Assembly: GCF_943192995.1 (NCBI RefSeq)
Contig: NZ_CALPCP010000002.1
Coordinates: forward strand, 1-64,000
Direction: 5' to 3'
DNA from: Flintibacter muris
GTDB taxonomy: Bacteria > Bacillota > Clostridia > Oscillospirales > Oscillospiraceae
DNA: 64,000 bases
The notes under the pieces are model-generated. The model ran no database searches, had not been told where the DNA came from, and saw only the letters and a list, made by a program, of their open reading frames with translations. This document shows, piece after piece, positions 16,964 to 24,879 of this stretch. Within the stretch, counting starts at the first letter, position 1; every line of letters starts with the position of its first letter. The position numbers and the translations under genes are program-made.

Positions 16964-17411
16964 AGTCCTCAATATCCACTAGAATGTTGTCCGTTCCGTG
17001 CTCCTCAAACTCGGCAATATAGGCGTCGATACGGCTGGTGAGCTCGGCGTAGTTGCTCTCGTCAATAGGGGCGTCGTCCATGTCCCGGCGGGCCAGGTCT
17101 TCAGCCAGGATGTCGAAAAACACATTGTTTTCATACTCCACAATGGCCTCGTGGATGCCCCCCTCCACAAAGGCCCGGGAGGGGATCACCTCGCCCTGAT
17201 ACAGCTCAGCCAGCTGGGGCATGCCCTCCAGGGCGGCCCGGCTGAACAGCAGACTTTCCACCTGGTCGTAATCGGCAAAGCGCTGGTCGCCCCGGGTGGA
17301 GTTCAAGATCCAATTTCCAATGTACACCAGGTCCAGCAGACGGCGAAATTGCTTTTTGTTCAGTTCCAAATTCATCACGGACTCCACCTCTCCAAAAATA
17401 AAGTCGTTCAT
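16962..17411 (-). CDS. Hypothetical acidic protein
   Basis: A 149-residue, soluble, strongly acidic protein that I do not recognise. It begins MNDFIFGEVESVMNLELNKKQF, is predicted to be largely helical (FRRLLDLVYIGNWILNSTRG, then AELTSRIDAYIAEFEEHG) and has no signal peptide or metal motif. The ATG at 17411 has GGAGG rather far upstream (12 bases); the ATG at 17375 has GTGGAG at a better distance and may be the true start. It is transcribed on its own, divergent from the ywiB-argS pair. Confidence 0.75.
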   Translation of the reverse strand: MNDFIFGEVESVMNLELNKKQFRRLLDLVYIGNWILNSTRGDQRFADYDQVESLLFSRAALEGMPQLAELYQGEVIPSRAFVEGGIHEAIVEYENNVFFDILAEDLARRDMDDAPIDESNYAELTSRIDAYIAEFEEHGTDNILVDIED

Positions 17412-17507
17412 ATAGCATTATAGCCTCCATTTTGTATTTGTCAAATGGAGAAACAAGGCAATTTTACTTGTTTTTTCAGGCAAAATGACATACAATAAAA
17501 TAGCCGC

Positions 17508-17536
17508 TTTACATAGAGGGCCAAAGTGTGTATAAT
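17508..17536 (+). promoter_or_regulatory. Promoter of ywiB-argS
   Basis: TTTACA (17508-17513), 17 bases, TATAAT (17531-17536). The roughly 65-base leader that follows contains an imperfect GC-rich stem (17551-17578) but no T-box features. Confidence 0.85.
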
Positions 17537-17606
17537 ACCTCAGACTGACCCGGGGCTTTGGGGTTTTCCCCCGGCCCCAATCTGACTGAGTATTGGAGGT
17601 CCCCCT

Positions 17607-18056
17607 ATGGAAAAGGAAGTGGTCATCTCCATCAAGGGAATGCAGACATACGAGGGCACGCCCCCCGATATCATTGAGCTGGTCACCGAGGGCCGGCTGG
17701 TTCGGGACGGCAGCAGCTATACCCTGTCCTATCAGGAGAGTGAGCTCACCGGTCTGGAGGGCACCCTGACCACCATCCAGGTGGACGGGGAACAGGTTAC
17801 CCTGATGCGGGTAGGCGAGTTCAACTCCCAGCTGGTGTTCCAGGAGGGGCGCCGGCATTTGTCCATGTACAATACACCATATGGCGCAATGACCATTGGG
17901 GTGAATACCCGCCATCTGCTGGCCGAGCTGAACGACCAGGGGGGCGACATTGAGGTTGACTACTCCGTGGAGGTAGACCACGCCCTGACCGGCCGCAACA
18001 TCTTCCGCATCAACGTGAAGGAGGCGGAGAGGGGCACAGGGAGCTTGAAGCAGTAA
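17607..18056 (+). CDS. DUF1934 (YwiB-like) beta-barrel protein
   Basis: A 149-residue protein of the DUF1934/YwiB family, which adopts a calycin-like beta barrel and has no proven function. It shows the usual pattern: VVISIKGMQTYEG, a Y-T-L-S-Y-Q-E-S strand, then LVFQEGRRHLSMYNTPYG and IEVDYSVEVDHALTGRNIFRI. It lies directly upstream of argS, the same order as ywiB-argS in Bacillus, which supports the call. The start ATG follows TTGGAGG. Confidence 0.9.
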   Translation: MEKEVVISIKGMQTYEGTPPDIIELVTEGRLVRDGSSYTLSYQESELTGLEGTLTTIQVDGEQVTLMRVGEFNSQLVFQEGRRHLSMYNTPYGAMTIGVNTRHLLAELNDQGGDIEVDYSVEVDHALTGRNIFRINVKEAERGTGSLKQ

Positions 18057-18058
18057 CG

Positions 18059-18090
18059 GCAGGGGCGCGTATTGTCCGCCCCCGCACACA
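18059..18090. repeat. Short GGGGCG palindrome
   Basis: GCAGGGGCGCG...CGCCCCCGC between ywiB and argS, another small member of the GC-rich palindromic family of this window. Confidence 0.5.
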
Positions 18091-18110
18091 TAAAGAATGA
18101 GGTGCAAAAG

Positions 18111-19859
18111 ATGACAAATATGATCCAGGCCGCCAAGGACCAGGTGGCCGCGCTGACCAAGGCGGCCTATGAGAAAGCCGCCGCCGCTGACGCTCTGCCC
18201 GCCGGCGTCCAGGTGAACACCACCATTGAGATTCCCAAGGATACCGCCCACGGGGACTACGCCTCCAACTTTGCCATGGCGGGGGCCAAGGCAATACGCA
18301 TGGCCCCCCGGCAGATTGCCCAGACCATTGTGGACAATCTGGAGCTGGAGGGCAGCTATTTCAGCAAGGTGGAGATTGCCGGCCCCGGCTTTCTCAACTT
18401 CACCCTGGGTCCCCGGTGGTACGGGGAGGTGCTGGGCACCATTGAGCGGGAGGGGGCGGACTACGGCTCCGGCAATGAGGGCGCAGGGCGGAAGGTGATG
18501 GTGGAGTTTGTCTCCGCCAACCCCACCGGCCCTATGCACATGGGCAACGCCCGAGGGGGCGTGCTGGGGGACACCCTGGCCAACGTCCTGACCCGGACCG
18601 GATGGAACGTGTGGCGGGAGTTCTACGTCAACGATGCAGGCAACCAGATCAACAAGTTCGCCCGATCCATTTACGCCCGGTATATGCAGATTGTGCTGGG
18701 AGAGGACGCGATTCCCTTCCCCGAGGACGGCTACCAGGGGGGGGACATTAAAGAACTGGCCCAGGCTTTCTATGAGGAAGTGGGGCCCGACTATAAAAAT
18801 GAGCCGAAGGACGACGCGCTGTTCACTATGGCCCAGTTCGGCCTGGAGCGGAACATCCCCAAGATGAAAGAGGACCTGAAAAAGTACGGCATCGAGTACG
18901 ACCAGTGGTACATGGAGTCCTGGCTCCACGACCGGGGGTTTGTGGCCGACACGGTGGGGCTGCTGACAGAAAAGGGCTGGACCTACGAGAAGGACGGCGC
19001 TCTGTGGCTGAACACCACCGAATTGCTGAAGAAAAAGTACCTGGCTGAGGGCAAAACCCAGGAGCAGGTGGATAAGCTGGACCTGAAGGACGACGTGCTA
19101 CGCCGGGCCAATGGCTTTTACACCTACTTTGCCGCCGACATCGCCTACCACCGCAACAAGCTGGAGGAGCGCAAGTTTGACCTGGTCATCAACATCTGGG
19201 GGGCCGACCACCACGGCCATGTGGCCCGCCTCCAGGCCGCTCTGGACGGTCTGGGCCTGGACGGCTCCCACCGGCTGGTGATTGTGCTGATGCAGCTGGT
19301 CAACCTGCTTCAGGACGGCAAGCCGGTGCGTATGTCCAAGCGGACGGGCAAGGCCATTGCCCTCCACGACCTGCTGGACGAGATCAGCGTGGACGCTGCC
19401 CGGTACTACTTCAACAATCGGACCCCCTCCAGTCCTCTGGACTTCGACCTGGACCTGGCCGTCCGCCAGGACAGCGAGAACCCGGTGTACTACGTCCAGT
19501 ACGCCCACGCCCGCATCTGCTCGCTGATTGCCCGCATGCAAGAGAGCGGGGCCGCAGTATGCGCCGCCCAACAGGTGGAGGCCTGCGTCCTCACTCAGCC
19601 CGAGGAACTGGCCCTGATTAAGTCCCTGGCCCAGTACCCGGAGGAGCTCCATCTGGCCGCCCGGGACTATGATCCCAGCCGCATCAACCGCTATCTCACC
19701 GCTCTGGCCGGAGATTTTCACCGCTTTTATAACGCCTGCCGGTGCATGGTTGATGACCCCTGCCTCCAGGCCGCCCGCCTCAAGCTGGCCGACACAGTAC
19801 GGGCCGTCCTGGCCAACGGCCTGGGCCTGCTGGGGGTGTCCGCGCCGGAGAAGATGTAA
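18111..19859 (+). CDS. argS: Arginyl-tRNA synthetase
   Basis: A 582-residue class I aminoacyl-tRNA synthetase charging tRNA-Arg with arginine. The N-terminal Add-1 domain (residues 1-110) precedes the HIGH-like motif in NPTGPMHMGNARGG; the KMSKS-like motif is VRMSKRTGKA, and the C-terminal anticodon-binding helical bundle includes FHRFYNACRCMVDD. ATG 18111 has AGGTG six bases upstream; a GTG at 18072 is possible but has no site. Confidence 0.97.
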   Translation: MTNMIQAAKDQVAALTKAAYEKAAAADALPAGVQVNTTIEIPKDTAHGDYASNFAMAGAKAIRMAPRQIAQTIVDNLELEGSYFSKVEIAGPGFLNFTLGPRWYGEVLGTIEREGADYGSGNEGAGRKVMVEFVSANPTGPMHMGNARGGVLGDTLANVLTRTGWNVWREFYVNDAGNQINKFARSIYARYMQIVLGEDAIPFPEDGYQGGDIKELAQAFYEEVGPDYKNEPKDDALFTMAQFGLERNIPKMKEDLKKYGIEYDQWYMESWLHDRGFVADTVGLLTEKGWTYEKDGALWLNTTELLKKKYLAEGKTQEQVDKLDLKDDVLRRANGFYTYFAADIAYHRNKLEERKFDLVINIWGADHHGHVARLQAALDGLGLDGSHRLVIVLMQLVNLLQDGKPVRMSKRTGKAIALHDLLDEISVDAARYYFNNRTPSSPLDFDLDLAVRQDSENPVYYVQYAHARICSLIARMQESGAAVCAAQQVEACVLTQPEELALIKSLAQYPEELHLAARDYDPSRINRYLTALAGDFHRFYNACRCMVDDPCLQAARLKLADTVRAVLANGLGLLGVSAPEKM

Positions 19860-19874
19860 AACCTGCCCCACTGC

Positions 19875-19935
19875 GGCGAAAAGAGCCCCTTCACAAAGGG
19901 AGGCTTTCCCCCTGCGGGGGGACGGGAGATAGAGG
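19875..19935. repeat. CCCCTTCACAAAGGGAGG hairpin repeat
   Basis: GCCCCTTCACAAAGGGAGGC followed by CCCCCTGCGGGGGG, in the gap between argS and the NUDIX gene. The first stem is the same kind of unit found at 23478, 23590 and 29361. Confidence 0.55.
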
Positions 19936-19942
19936 AACGAAG

Positions 19943-20569
19943 ATGGAATTTAATTTGACCTCCTTAGAACACACTCTGCAAACCCGTGCTCCCGGCCTGA
20001 TGGACTCCCGCCGCGCCTATGCGGTGCTGGTCCCCCTGGTGGAGCGGGAGGGGGAGCTGTGCCTGCTTTACGAGGTCCGTGCCAAAACCCTGCGCCGCCA
20101 GCCGGGGGAGGTCTGCTTTCCCGGGGGGCGGATGGAGGCGGAGGAGACCCCGGAGGAGTGCGCCCTGCGGGAGACCTGGGAGGAGCTGGCCATCCCCTCC
20201 GGGGCAGTGAGGCTGGTGGGCCGGCTGGACTTTATCGCCCACCGGGCCAACTTCCTGATGCAGCCCGTTTTAGGTGTGGTGGACAGCGGGGCGTTGGAGC
20301 GGATGGTCCCCAGCACCGCCGAGGTGGACGAGGTGTTTTTTGTCCCTATGTCCTATCTGCTTACACATCCCCCCATTGAGTATACCTACGAACTGATCCC
20401 CACTCCGGCGGAAAATTTTCCCTATGAGGTGATTGGAATCCCCAGAGACTACAGGTGGCAGAAAGGGAGCGAGAACGTCCCTGTCTACCCCTGGAAGGGC
20501 CGCGCCATCTGGGGCCTGACCGGACGGATTACCCGGAATTTGATACAAATATGTAAGACCCCCGGCTGA
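19943..20569 (+). CDS. NUDIX hydrolase, CoA pyrophosphatase type
   Basis: A 208-residue NUDIX enzyme, most like the coenzyme A pyrophosphatases NudL/YeaB, which cleave CoA to phosphopantetheine and 3',5'-ADP. The NUDIX box is GGRMEAEETPEECALRETWEE with all the catalytic glutamates, preceded by the LRRQPGEVCFPGG motif that marks the CoA subgroup. The last 14 bases of the gene form part of the downstream terminator stem. Confidence 0.9.
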   Translation: MEFNLTSLEHTLQTRAPGLMDSRRAYAVLVPLVEREGELCLLYEVRAKTLRRQPGEVCFPGGRMEAEETPEECALRETWEELAIPSGAVRLVGRLDFIAHRANFLMQPVLGVVDSGALERMVPSTAEVDEVFFVPMSYLLTHPPIEYTYELIPTPAENFPYEVIGIPRDYRWQKGSENVPVYPWKGRAIWGLTGRITRNLIQICKTPG

Positions 20570-20586
20570 GCCGGGGGTCTTGTCTT
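20556..20586. terminator. Terminator overlapping the NUDIX stop codon
   Basis: AGACCCCCGGC / GCCGGGGGTCT with loop TGA, which is the stop codon of the NUDIX gene, followed by TGTCTT. The convergent 44-codon gene ends at its far edge. Confidence 0.85.
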
Positions 20587-20719
20587 ATGTCTTTTCGGCT
20601 TCCGCCCTTTCCTTGAGCGCCTTGATGGCGAAGTCCAGGGCGGGAATGGATTTGGCGGTGCAGTACTGCTTCATGTTTTGAAGCTCACGGATGGCCTCCT
20701 TTGCGGTCATATCTCTCAT
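20585..20719 (-). CDS. Small 44-residue protein
   Basis: An unlisted short gene: 44 charged, helix-prone residues starting MRDMTAKEAIRELQNMKQY and ending KERAEAEKT. The ATG at 20719 is preceded by AAAGGAGTG at a suitable distance. The codon use matches the neighbours. Short proteins starting with MTxKEAIxxL are frequent in Firmicute chromosomes and prophages, but I know no function. The ATG for MTAKEA (20710) is an alternative start. Confidence 0.6.
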   Translation of the reverse strand: MRDMTAKEAIRELQNMKQYCTAKSIPALDFAIKALKERAEAEKT

Positions 20720-20821
20720 AGCGCTCACACTCCTTTGATGTTGTTATTTTACCACAAGACAGTCAGGGAGTGCAAGAGGCTTGTTGGATGATTTTCCAAA
20801 GCGGGATCAAAATTACCGCCC

Positions 20822-20986
20822 CTACATGGTTTTTCCCTTGGGCATGTGGGCATAGCGGACAGCCAAGGCCAGGGCGGCCAGCACAAGCATCCGACGCCAG
20901 GGGCTGGCCGTCCAGATCAGGCAGAGGACCGACCGGGTGATGGACCACAGGCAGCTTACCCACAGAAGGATGACAGCGGCGGTCAT
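20822..20986 (-). CDS. Small membrane protein in the ABC exporter operon
   Basis: A 54-residue protein with two hydrophobic stretches (MTAAVILLWVSCLW and MLVLAALALAVRYAHM). The ATG at 20986 lies three bases past the permease stop and has AAGGAGT upstream, inside the permease's last codons, so translation is well supported. It may be an accessory subunit of the ABC exporter. I do not recognise the family. Confidence 0.65.
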   Translation of the reverse strand: MTAAVILLWVSCLWSITRSVLCLIWTASPWRRMLVLAALALAVRYAHMPKGKTM

Positions 20987-20987
20987 C

Positions 20988-21638
20988 TCAGTACTCCTTC
21001 CCTGCCGTAATGCGGCAGGAGATGAGATAAGATACCAGCAATGCCGCCAGCGCCCCCAGGGGCAGCAGGGAGAGGCCCCCAAGAAGAACAGCGGAGGTCA
21101 GATCCTCCAGAGCATTGAGGGCGGAAAAGTCGATAACGTCTATCTTAGCCAGCAGTACAACCAGAATGGTGGGGATAAAGATAATGGCGTACAGGTAGGG
21201 GCGGGACCGCTCTGCCCCCAGCTTGTAGCACAGGGGGAGAAGGATGGCAGGCACCAGCAGCCCGATGGTGGTGGAAACAGCCAGGGTGAGCAGCATCTCT
21301 AACGGCTCTGCCTCATGGACCAGAGTTAGGATGGCGGTGCCCACCAGACCCATGGCTGTGGTGATTACAGTCAGCATCAACACAAAGAGATACCGGGCCC
21401 CCACCACTCTGCTACGGCCCAAGGGGAGGGCTACGGCGTACCGGTCCCACTTGGCCTGTTCATCATAGGCGAAGGCGGTGATGGGCAGCACCATGAGCAT
21501 GACCTGAATAAAGGTAATGATAAAGCCGTAATTCAAAACATCAAGATAAGCCAGCACTACGTAGAGCACTATAATGAGCAGATAGGATTTCATAGTCTTG
21601 CGCATCACAAGAAGGTCTTTCATAATCAAACCGGTCAT
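20988..21638 (-). CDS. ABC-2 type transporter permease
   Basis: A 216-residue, six-helix permease of the ABC-2 class (MKDLLVMRKTMKSYLLII start, MVLPITAFAYDEQAKWDRYAVALPLGRS motif typical of the YtrC/BcrB-like group). It starts four bases inside the ATPase gene. Together with that ATPase and the YtrA-type regulator it forms an exporter of the kind often induced by cell-wall antibiotics; the cargo here is unknown. Confidence 0.88.
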   Translation of the reverse strand: MTGLIMKDLLVMRKTMKSYLLIIVLYVVLAYLDVLNYGFIITFIQVMLMVLPITAFAYDEQAKWDRYAVALPLGRSRVVGARYLFVLMLTVITTAMGLVGTAILTLVHEAEPLEMLLTLAVSTTIGLLVPAILLPLCYKLGAERSRPYLYAIIFIPTILVVLLAKIDVIDFSALNALEDLTSAVLLGGLSLLPLGALAALLVSYLISCRITAGKEY

Positions 21639-22495
21639 TTTACTTCTCCTTTCCCCACAAAGAGCATGATGTCTTCCAGGGTGGTCCGCTCCACCAGGAG
21701 CATGGGGTACTTGCGGGCGAAGGCGGAGCGGTCCTTTACCAGGGCCTCGCAGCCGAAGGAGCCCCGCCGTACCCGGAGCACGTCCCGGGGATCAATGGCC
21801 TCCAGCTGCCCGGCGGTGCAGCCCACCCGGCCGTAGCTGTCCAGGATGTTGTCCTTGGCGTCGGACAGCACCACCTGTCCCTGGTGGATGTAAGCGATGT
21901 AGTCGGCCACCTTCTCCAGGTCGGAGGTGATGTGGCTGGACATGAGGATGGCGTGGTCCTCATCCTGGATGAACCCCAAAAATTCGTCCAGAATCTCGTC
22001 CCGGACCACCGGGTCCAGACCGGCGGTGGCCTCGTCCAGGATGAGCAGCTTGGGGTGGTGGGCCAGGGCGGCGGACAGGGACAGCTTCATCTTCATCCCT
22101 CGGGAGAACTCCTTGATGAGCTTCTTCTCCGGAAGGCCGAATTTGTCCAGGTAGTCCAGAAAGAGCTGGTTGTCCCAATGCTTGTAGGCGGGAGCCAGGA
22201 TTTTGCTCACATCCTTGGGGCGGAGGGTGTCGTGGAAGAAGCACTCGTCCAGCACCATGCCCACGTCCTGCTTGGCCAGGCGCTCCTCCTTCACGTTGTC
22301 ATAGCCCAGCAGAGTGATCTCCCCCGCGTCCCGGCGGATCAGGTTCAGGATGCACTTGATGGTGGTGGTCTTGCCCGCCCCGTTCTCTCCGATCAGCCCC
22401 AGGATGGAGCCGCCGGGCAGGGTCAGGTCTATATTTTTCAGGGTAAAGTCCCCGTAGGACTTGCAGAGCCTCTTAATTTCAATACAATTTGTCAT
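21635..22495 (-). CDS. ABC transporter ATP-binding protein (YtrB-like)
   Basis: A 286-residue ABC ATPase: Walker A GENGAGKT, signature FSRGMKMKLSLSAAL (an SRGM variant instead of SGGQ, usual for this YtrB/BcrA-like group), Walker B KLLILDEATAGLDP, switch His in MSSHIT. It overlaps the regulator gene and the permease gene by four bases each, so the three are translationally coupled. Confidence 0.92.
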   Translation of the reverse strand: MTNCIEIKRLCKSYGDFTLKNIDLTLPGGSILGLIGENGAGKTTTIKCILNLIRRDAGEITLLGYDNVKEERLAKQDVGMVLDECFFHDTLRPKDVSKILAPAYKHWDNQLFLDYLDKFGLPEKKLIKEFSRGMKMKLSLSAALAHHPKLLILDEATAGLDPVVRDEILDEFLGFIQDEDHAILMSSHITSDLEKVADYIAYIHQGQVVLSDAKDNILDSYGRVGCTAGQLEAIDPRDVLRVRRGSFGCEALVKDRSAFARKYPMLLVERTTLEDIMLFVGKGEVK

Positions 22496-22872
22496 AATTC
22501 GTCACCTTTATACAAAATATCCAGCATTTCATGCAGCTCGTCCAGCGGGAAAGCGCCCCTCCGGGCCTCCTCCACCGCCTGGGCCAGCTTTTCTTCTACC
22601 TTTCGCAGCTGGGCCTCCCGCAGCAGCTCCCGGTTCTGGGGAGCCACAAAGCAGCCCTTGCCCGGGACGTTTTCCAAAAAGCCGTCCCGCTCCAGTTCCT
22701 CATAAGCCCGCTTGGTGGTAATCACCGAGATGCGCAGCTCCTTGGCCAGCAGCCGCATGGAGGGCAGGGCGTCCCCCGCCGACAGGGTTCCGGCCATGAT
22801 CTGTTCCTTTACCTGGTCGGTGATCTGTTCATAAATAGGTTTTCCGCTGGCATTGCTTAATATAATATCCAT
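22492..22872 (-). CDS. GntR family regulator, YtrA subfamily
   Basis: A 126-residue repressor with an N-terminal winged helix (PIYEQITDQVKEQIMAGTLSAGDALPSMRLLAKELRIS) and the short C-terminal tail of the YtrA subfamily. Such proteins repress their own operon and release it when a lipid II-binding antibiotic or other signal arrives. A matching palindrome overlaps the promoter upstream. First gene of a four-gene operon. Confidence 0.92.
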   Translation of the reverse strand: MDIILSNASGKPIYEQITDQVKEQIMAGTLSAGDALPSMRLLAKELRISVITTKRAYEELERDGFLENVPGKGCFVAPQNRELLREAQLRKVEEKLAQAVEEARRGAFPLDELHEMLDILYKGDEL

Positions 22873-22889
22873 TTGTCCTGCCTTTCAAC

Positions 22890-22946
22890 AGGGGGTGAGG
22901 TCCAGGCTGCCGGCCGCGCGCTGGTCCCGCGCCGGGTCTCACCACT
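22890..22946 (-). promoter_or_regulatory. GC-rich stem in the leader of the ytrA-type operon
   Basis: GGTGAG...CTCACC closes a long imperfect GC-rich hairpin in the transcribed leader between the promoter and the regulator gene. It could affect translation or mRNA stability. No riboswitch class is recognised. Confidence 0.4.
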
Positions 22947-22960
22947 GTTATTTTGGATTT

Positions 22961-22985
22961 ACTGTATATATACTATATGCACAGT
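22961..22985. promoter_or_regulatory. Palindromic operator for the YtrA-type regulator
   Basis: A 25-base inverted repeat with ends ACTGT and ACAGT and ATATA/TATAT inner arms, overlapping the end of the -10 box and the start site of the minus-strand promoter. This position and symmetry fit autorepression by the GntR-family protein. Confidence 0.7.
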
Positions 22986-23010
22986 ATAGCGCTTTTTTCC
23001 CGTTTGTCAA
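22983..23010 (-). promoter_or_regulatory. Promoter of the ABC exporter operon
   Basis: On the minus strand TTGACA (23005-23010), 16 bases, TATACT (22983-22988). Confidence 0.85.
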
Positions 23011-23166
23011 TAGGGAAGGCAAAAAAATTTTTGGCAGCTTCCAAACCGGAAGCTTTTTTCTTGGAAAAGTGAGGGAACCGGAAAAAAGCGTCCGGATTCG
23101 ACAGCAGGCTTGTCCTATAATGGTCTGGAAAATAATGGGATATACCCAGAGAGGAGCGGGTCAGAT

Positions 23167-23472
23167 ATGCCGGTGACCTGTAGAGAGGACAAACGCCGCC
23201 TGACGGCCCAGGTGGCTGGAGAGCTGGACCACCACGGGGCCAAGCTGGTAATGGAGGAACTGGACCGCCGCATAGACGCCGCCCAGCCGCGGGAGCTCAC
23301 CCTGGACCTGAGCGGGCTGACCTTTACGGACAGCTCAGGCATTGCGGTGCTCCTTCGGGCCCACCGCCGGATGGGCCAGGTGCAGGGTTCCATGCGGGTG
23401 GTGAACACTCCGGACCAGGCGGGCAGAGTGTTTCAGGCCGCCGGGCTGGAACGAATCATCCGGTTCGAATGA
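23167..23472 (+). CDS. spoIIAA: Anti-anti-sigma factor SpoIIAA
   Basis: A 101-residue STAS domain protein. The phosphorylatable serine lies in TFTDSSGIAVLLRAH, as in SpoIIAA. Unphosphorylated SpoIIAA releases sigma-F from SpoIIAB in the forespore. It is followed by spoIIAB and sigF in the usual order, but the gap to spoIIAB is 161 bases and holds a repeat, unlike the compact operon in other species. ATG 23167 has GAGGAG about ten bases upstream. Confidence 0.93.
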   Translation: MPVTCREDKRRLTAQVAGELDHHGAKLVMEELDRRIDAAQPRELTLDLSGLTFTDSSGIAVLLRAHRRMGQVQGSMRVVNTPDQAGRVFQAAGLERIIRFE

Positions 23473-23612
23473 AAAAAGCCTCCCTTCGCAAAGGGAGGTG
23501 GCGCCGCCGAAGGCGGTGACGGAGAGTTTTCCTGATCAGCGTATTGCATTTTAGAAGAAAACCTCCACTCGGCTGCGCCGGGAGTCCCCTTTGCGAAGGG
23601 GGCCATATAGGG
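23473..23612. repeat. MITE-like element inside the spoIIA operon
   Basis: The gap between spoIIAA and spoIIAB starts with the hairpin CCTCCCTTCGCAAAGGGAGG (23481-23500) and ends with CCCCTTTGCGAAGGGG (23586-23601), with more inverted segments (GGTGGCGCCGCCGAAGGCGG; AAAACTCTCC versus AAAACCTCC) between them. Related hairpins occur at 6545, 19886 and 29361. It is non-coding and looks like an inserted miniature element. Confidence 0.7.
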
Positions 23613-23633
23613 CCAAAGAAAGGACCGATACAT

Positions 23634-24071
23634 ATGAAAATTGAGAATCAAGTTACCATGGAGTTCCCCAGCCGGTCGGCCAACGAGGGCTTTGCGCGGA
23701 CGGCGGCTGCCTGCTTTGCCGCCCAGCTGGACCCCACTCTGGAGGAGGTCAACGACATCAAAACCGCCGTCAGCGAGGCGGTGACCAACGCCATTGTCCA
23801 CGCCTACCCGGATACCCTAGGAAAGGTGATGGTCAGGCTGCGCATCAAGGAGGGGAACCTGTTGGAGATTCTGGTAAAGGACTGGGGGGTGGGGATCGCT
23901 GATGTGGACCAGGCCCGCACCCCTCTGTTCACCACCGGAAATGAGGAGCGCTCCGGGATGGGCTTTACCATTATGGAGAGCTTTATGGATACCCTGAAGG
24001 TCCGCTCCACCCCCGGCAAAGGGACTGCCGTCACCATGGCCCGGAAGATTGCCCGCCGGGCCGGCCGGTGA
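23634..24071 (+). CDS. spoIIAB: Anti-sigma F factor SpoIIAB
   Basis: A 145-residue serine kinase/anti-sigma factor of the GHKL ATPase fold. The N box is SEAVTNAIVHAYP, the G1 box DWGVGIAD and the G2 box RSGMGFTIME. It holds sigma-F inactive and phosphorylates SpoIIAA. ATG 23634 has AAAGGA upstream; the stop overlaps the sigF start by four bases. Confidence 0.95.
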   Translation: MKIENQVTMEFPSRSANEGFARTAAACFAAQLDPTLEEVNDIKTAVSEAVTNAIVHAYPDTLGKVMVRLRIKEGNLLEILVKDWGVGIADVDQARTPLFTTGNEERSGMGFTIMESFMDTLKVRSTPGKGTAVTMARKIARRAGR

Positions 24072-24781
24072 GCGGGCCCCTTGCCGGCTCCGCGCTGCTG
24101 GAGGCCGCCCGGGGGGGCGACCGTGCCGCCTGTGAACAGGTACTGCTGGAAAACAACGGCCTGATCTGGAGCGTGGTGCGCCGGTACTACGGCCGGGGAG
24201 TGGAGCCGGACGACCTGTACCAGCTGGGCTGCCTGGGTTTTCTCAAAGCTATCCAGGGCTTTGACCCGGAGTTTGGCACCCAGTTTTCTACCTATGCTGT
24301 CCCCAAAATCGCCGGTGAGATCCGCCGGTTTTTGCGGGACGACGGCCCGGTCAAGGTGAGCCGGGGGCTGAAAGAACGGGGGACAGCCATCCGCTCGGCG
24401 CGGGCCAGGCTGTCCGGACAGCTGGGACGGGAGCCCACCCTGTCCGAGCTGGCGGAGGAGGTGGACCTGTCCCCAGAGGACATCGCCGCCGCCGAGACCG
24501 CCATCGAGCCGGTGGTATCCCTCCAGGCGGAGACAGGAAGCGACGGCCTCACCCTGGAGGGCATACTCACCACCGGGAACGAGGAGGAGGGTATGGTGGA
24601 GCGACTTACCCTCCGCGCCGCTGTTGACAGTCTCCCGGAGCGGGAACAGCAGGTGCTCCTTCTGCGCTATTACAAGGGTCTTACCCAGATGAATACCGCC
24701 CGAGTGCTGGGGGTGTCCCAGGTCCAGGTGTCCCGTCTGGAACGCCGGGCACTGGACAAGCTGCGGCGGGAATTGCTATAA
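24068..24781 (+). CDS. sigF: RNA polymerase sigma-F factor
   Basis: A 237-residue sigma-70 family factor with region 2 (GLIWSVVRRYYGRGVEPDDLYQLGCLGFLKAIQGFDPEFGTQFSTYAVPKIAGEIRRFLRDD), region 3 and region 4 (LPEREQQVLLLRYYKGLTQMNTARVLGVSQVQVSRLERRAL). It is the first forespore sigma factor. GTG start, coupled to spoIIAB. Confidence 0.95.
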   Translation: MSGPLAGSALLEAARGGDRAACEQVLLENNGLIWSVVRRYYGRGVEPDDLYQLGCLGFLKAIQGFDPEFGTQFSTYAVPKIAGEIRRFLRDDGPVKVSRGLKERGTAIRSARARLSGQLGREPTLSELAEEVDLSPEDIAAAETAIEPVVSLQAETGSDGLTLEGILTTGNEEEGMVERLTLRAAVDSLPEREQQVLLLRYYKGLTQMNTARVLGVSQVQVSRLERRALDKLRRELL

Positions 24782-24850
24782 TTTGATTTGTGTGATATCC
24801 CGTTCATTTCTCAACAGACGAATACGTTCATGGAATTTCATAATTACCTC

Positions 24851-24879
24851 TTAACATTCGCAAATTGCGCATGTATAAT
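24851..24879 (+). promoter_or_regulatory. Promoter of the DUF6809-like gene
   Basis: TTAACA (24851-24856), 17 bases, TATAAT (24874-24879); the -10 lies in the centre of a long inverted repeat. Confidence 0.8.

Noticed and set aside
17543-17606. T-box or attenuator in the ywiB-argS leader
   Set aside because: Leader is too short and lacks T-box sequence TGGNACC; only an imperfect GC stem is present.
23060-23121. Possible sigma-H promoter before spoIIAA
   Set aside because: Fragments like CCGGAAAA and TATAAT occur but neither sigma-H nor sigma-A spacing fits; not strong enough to list.
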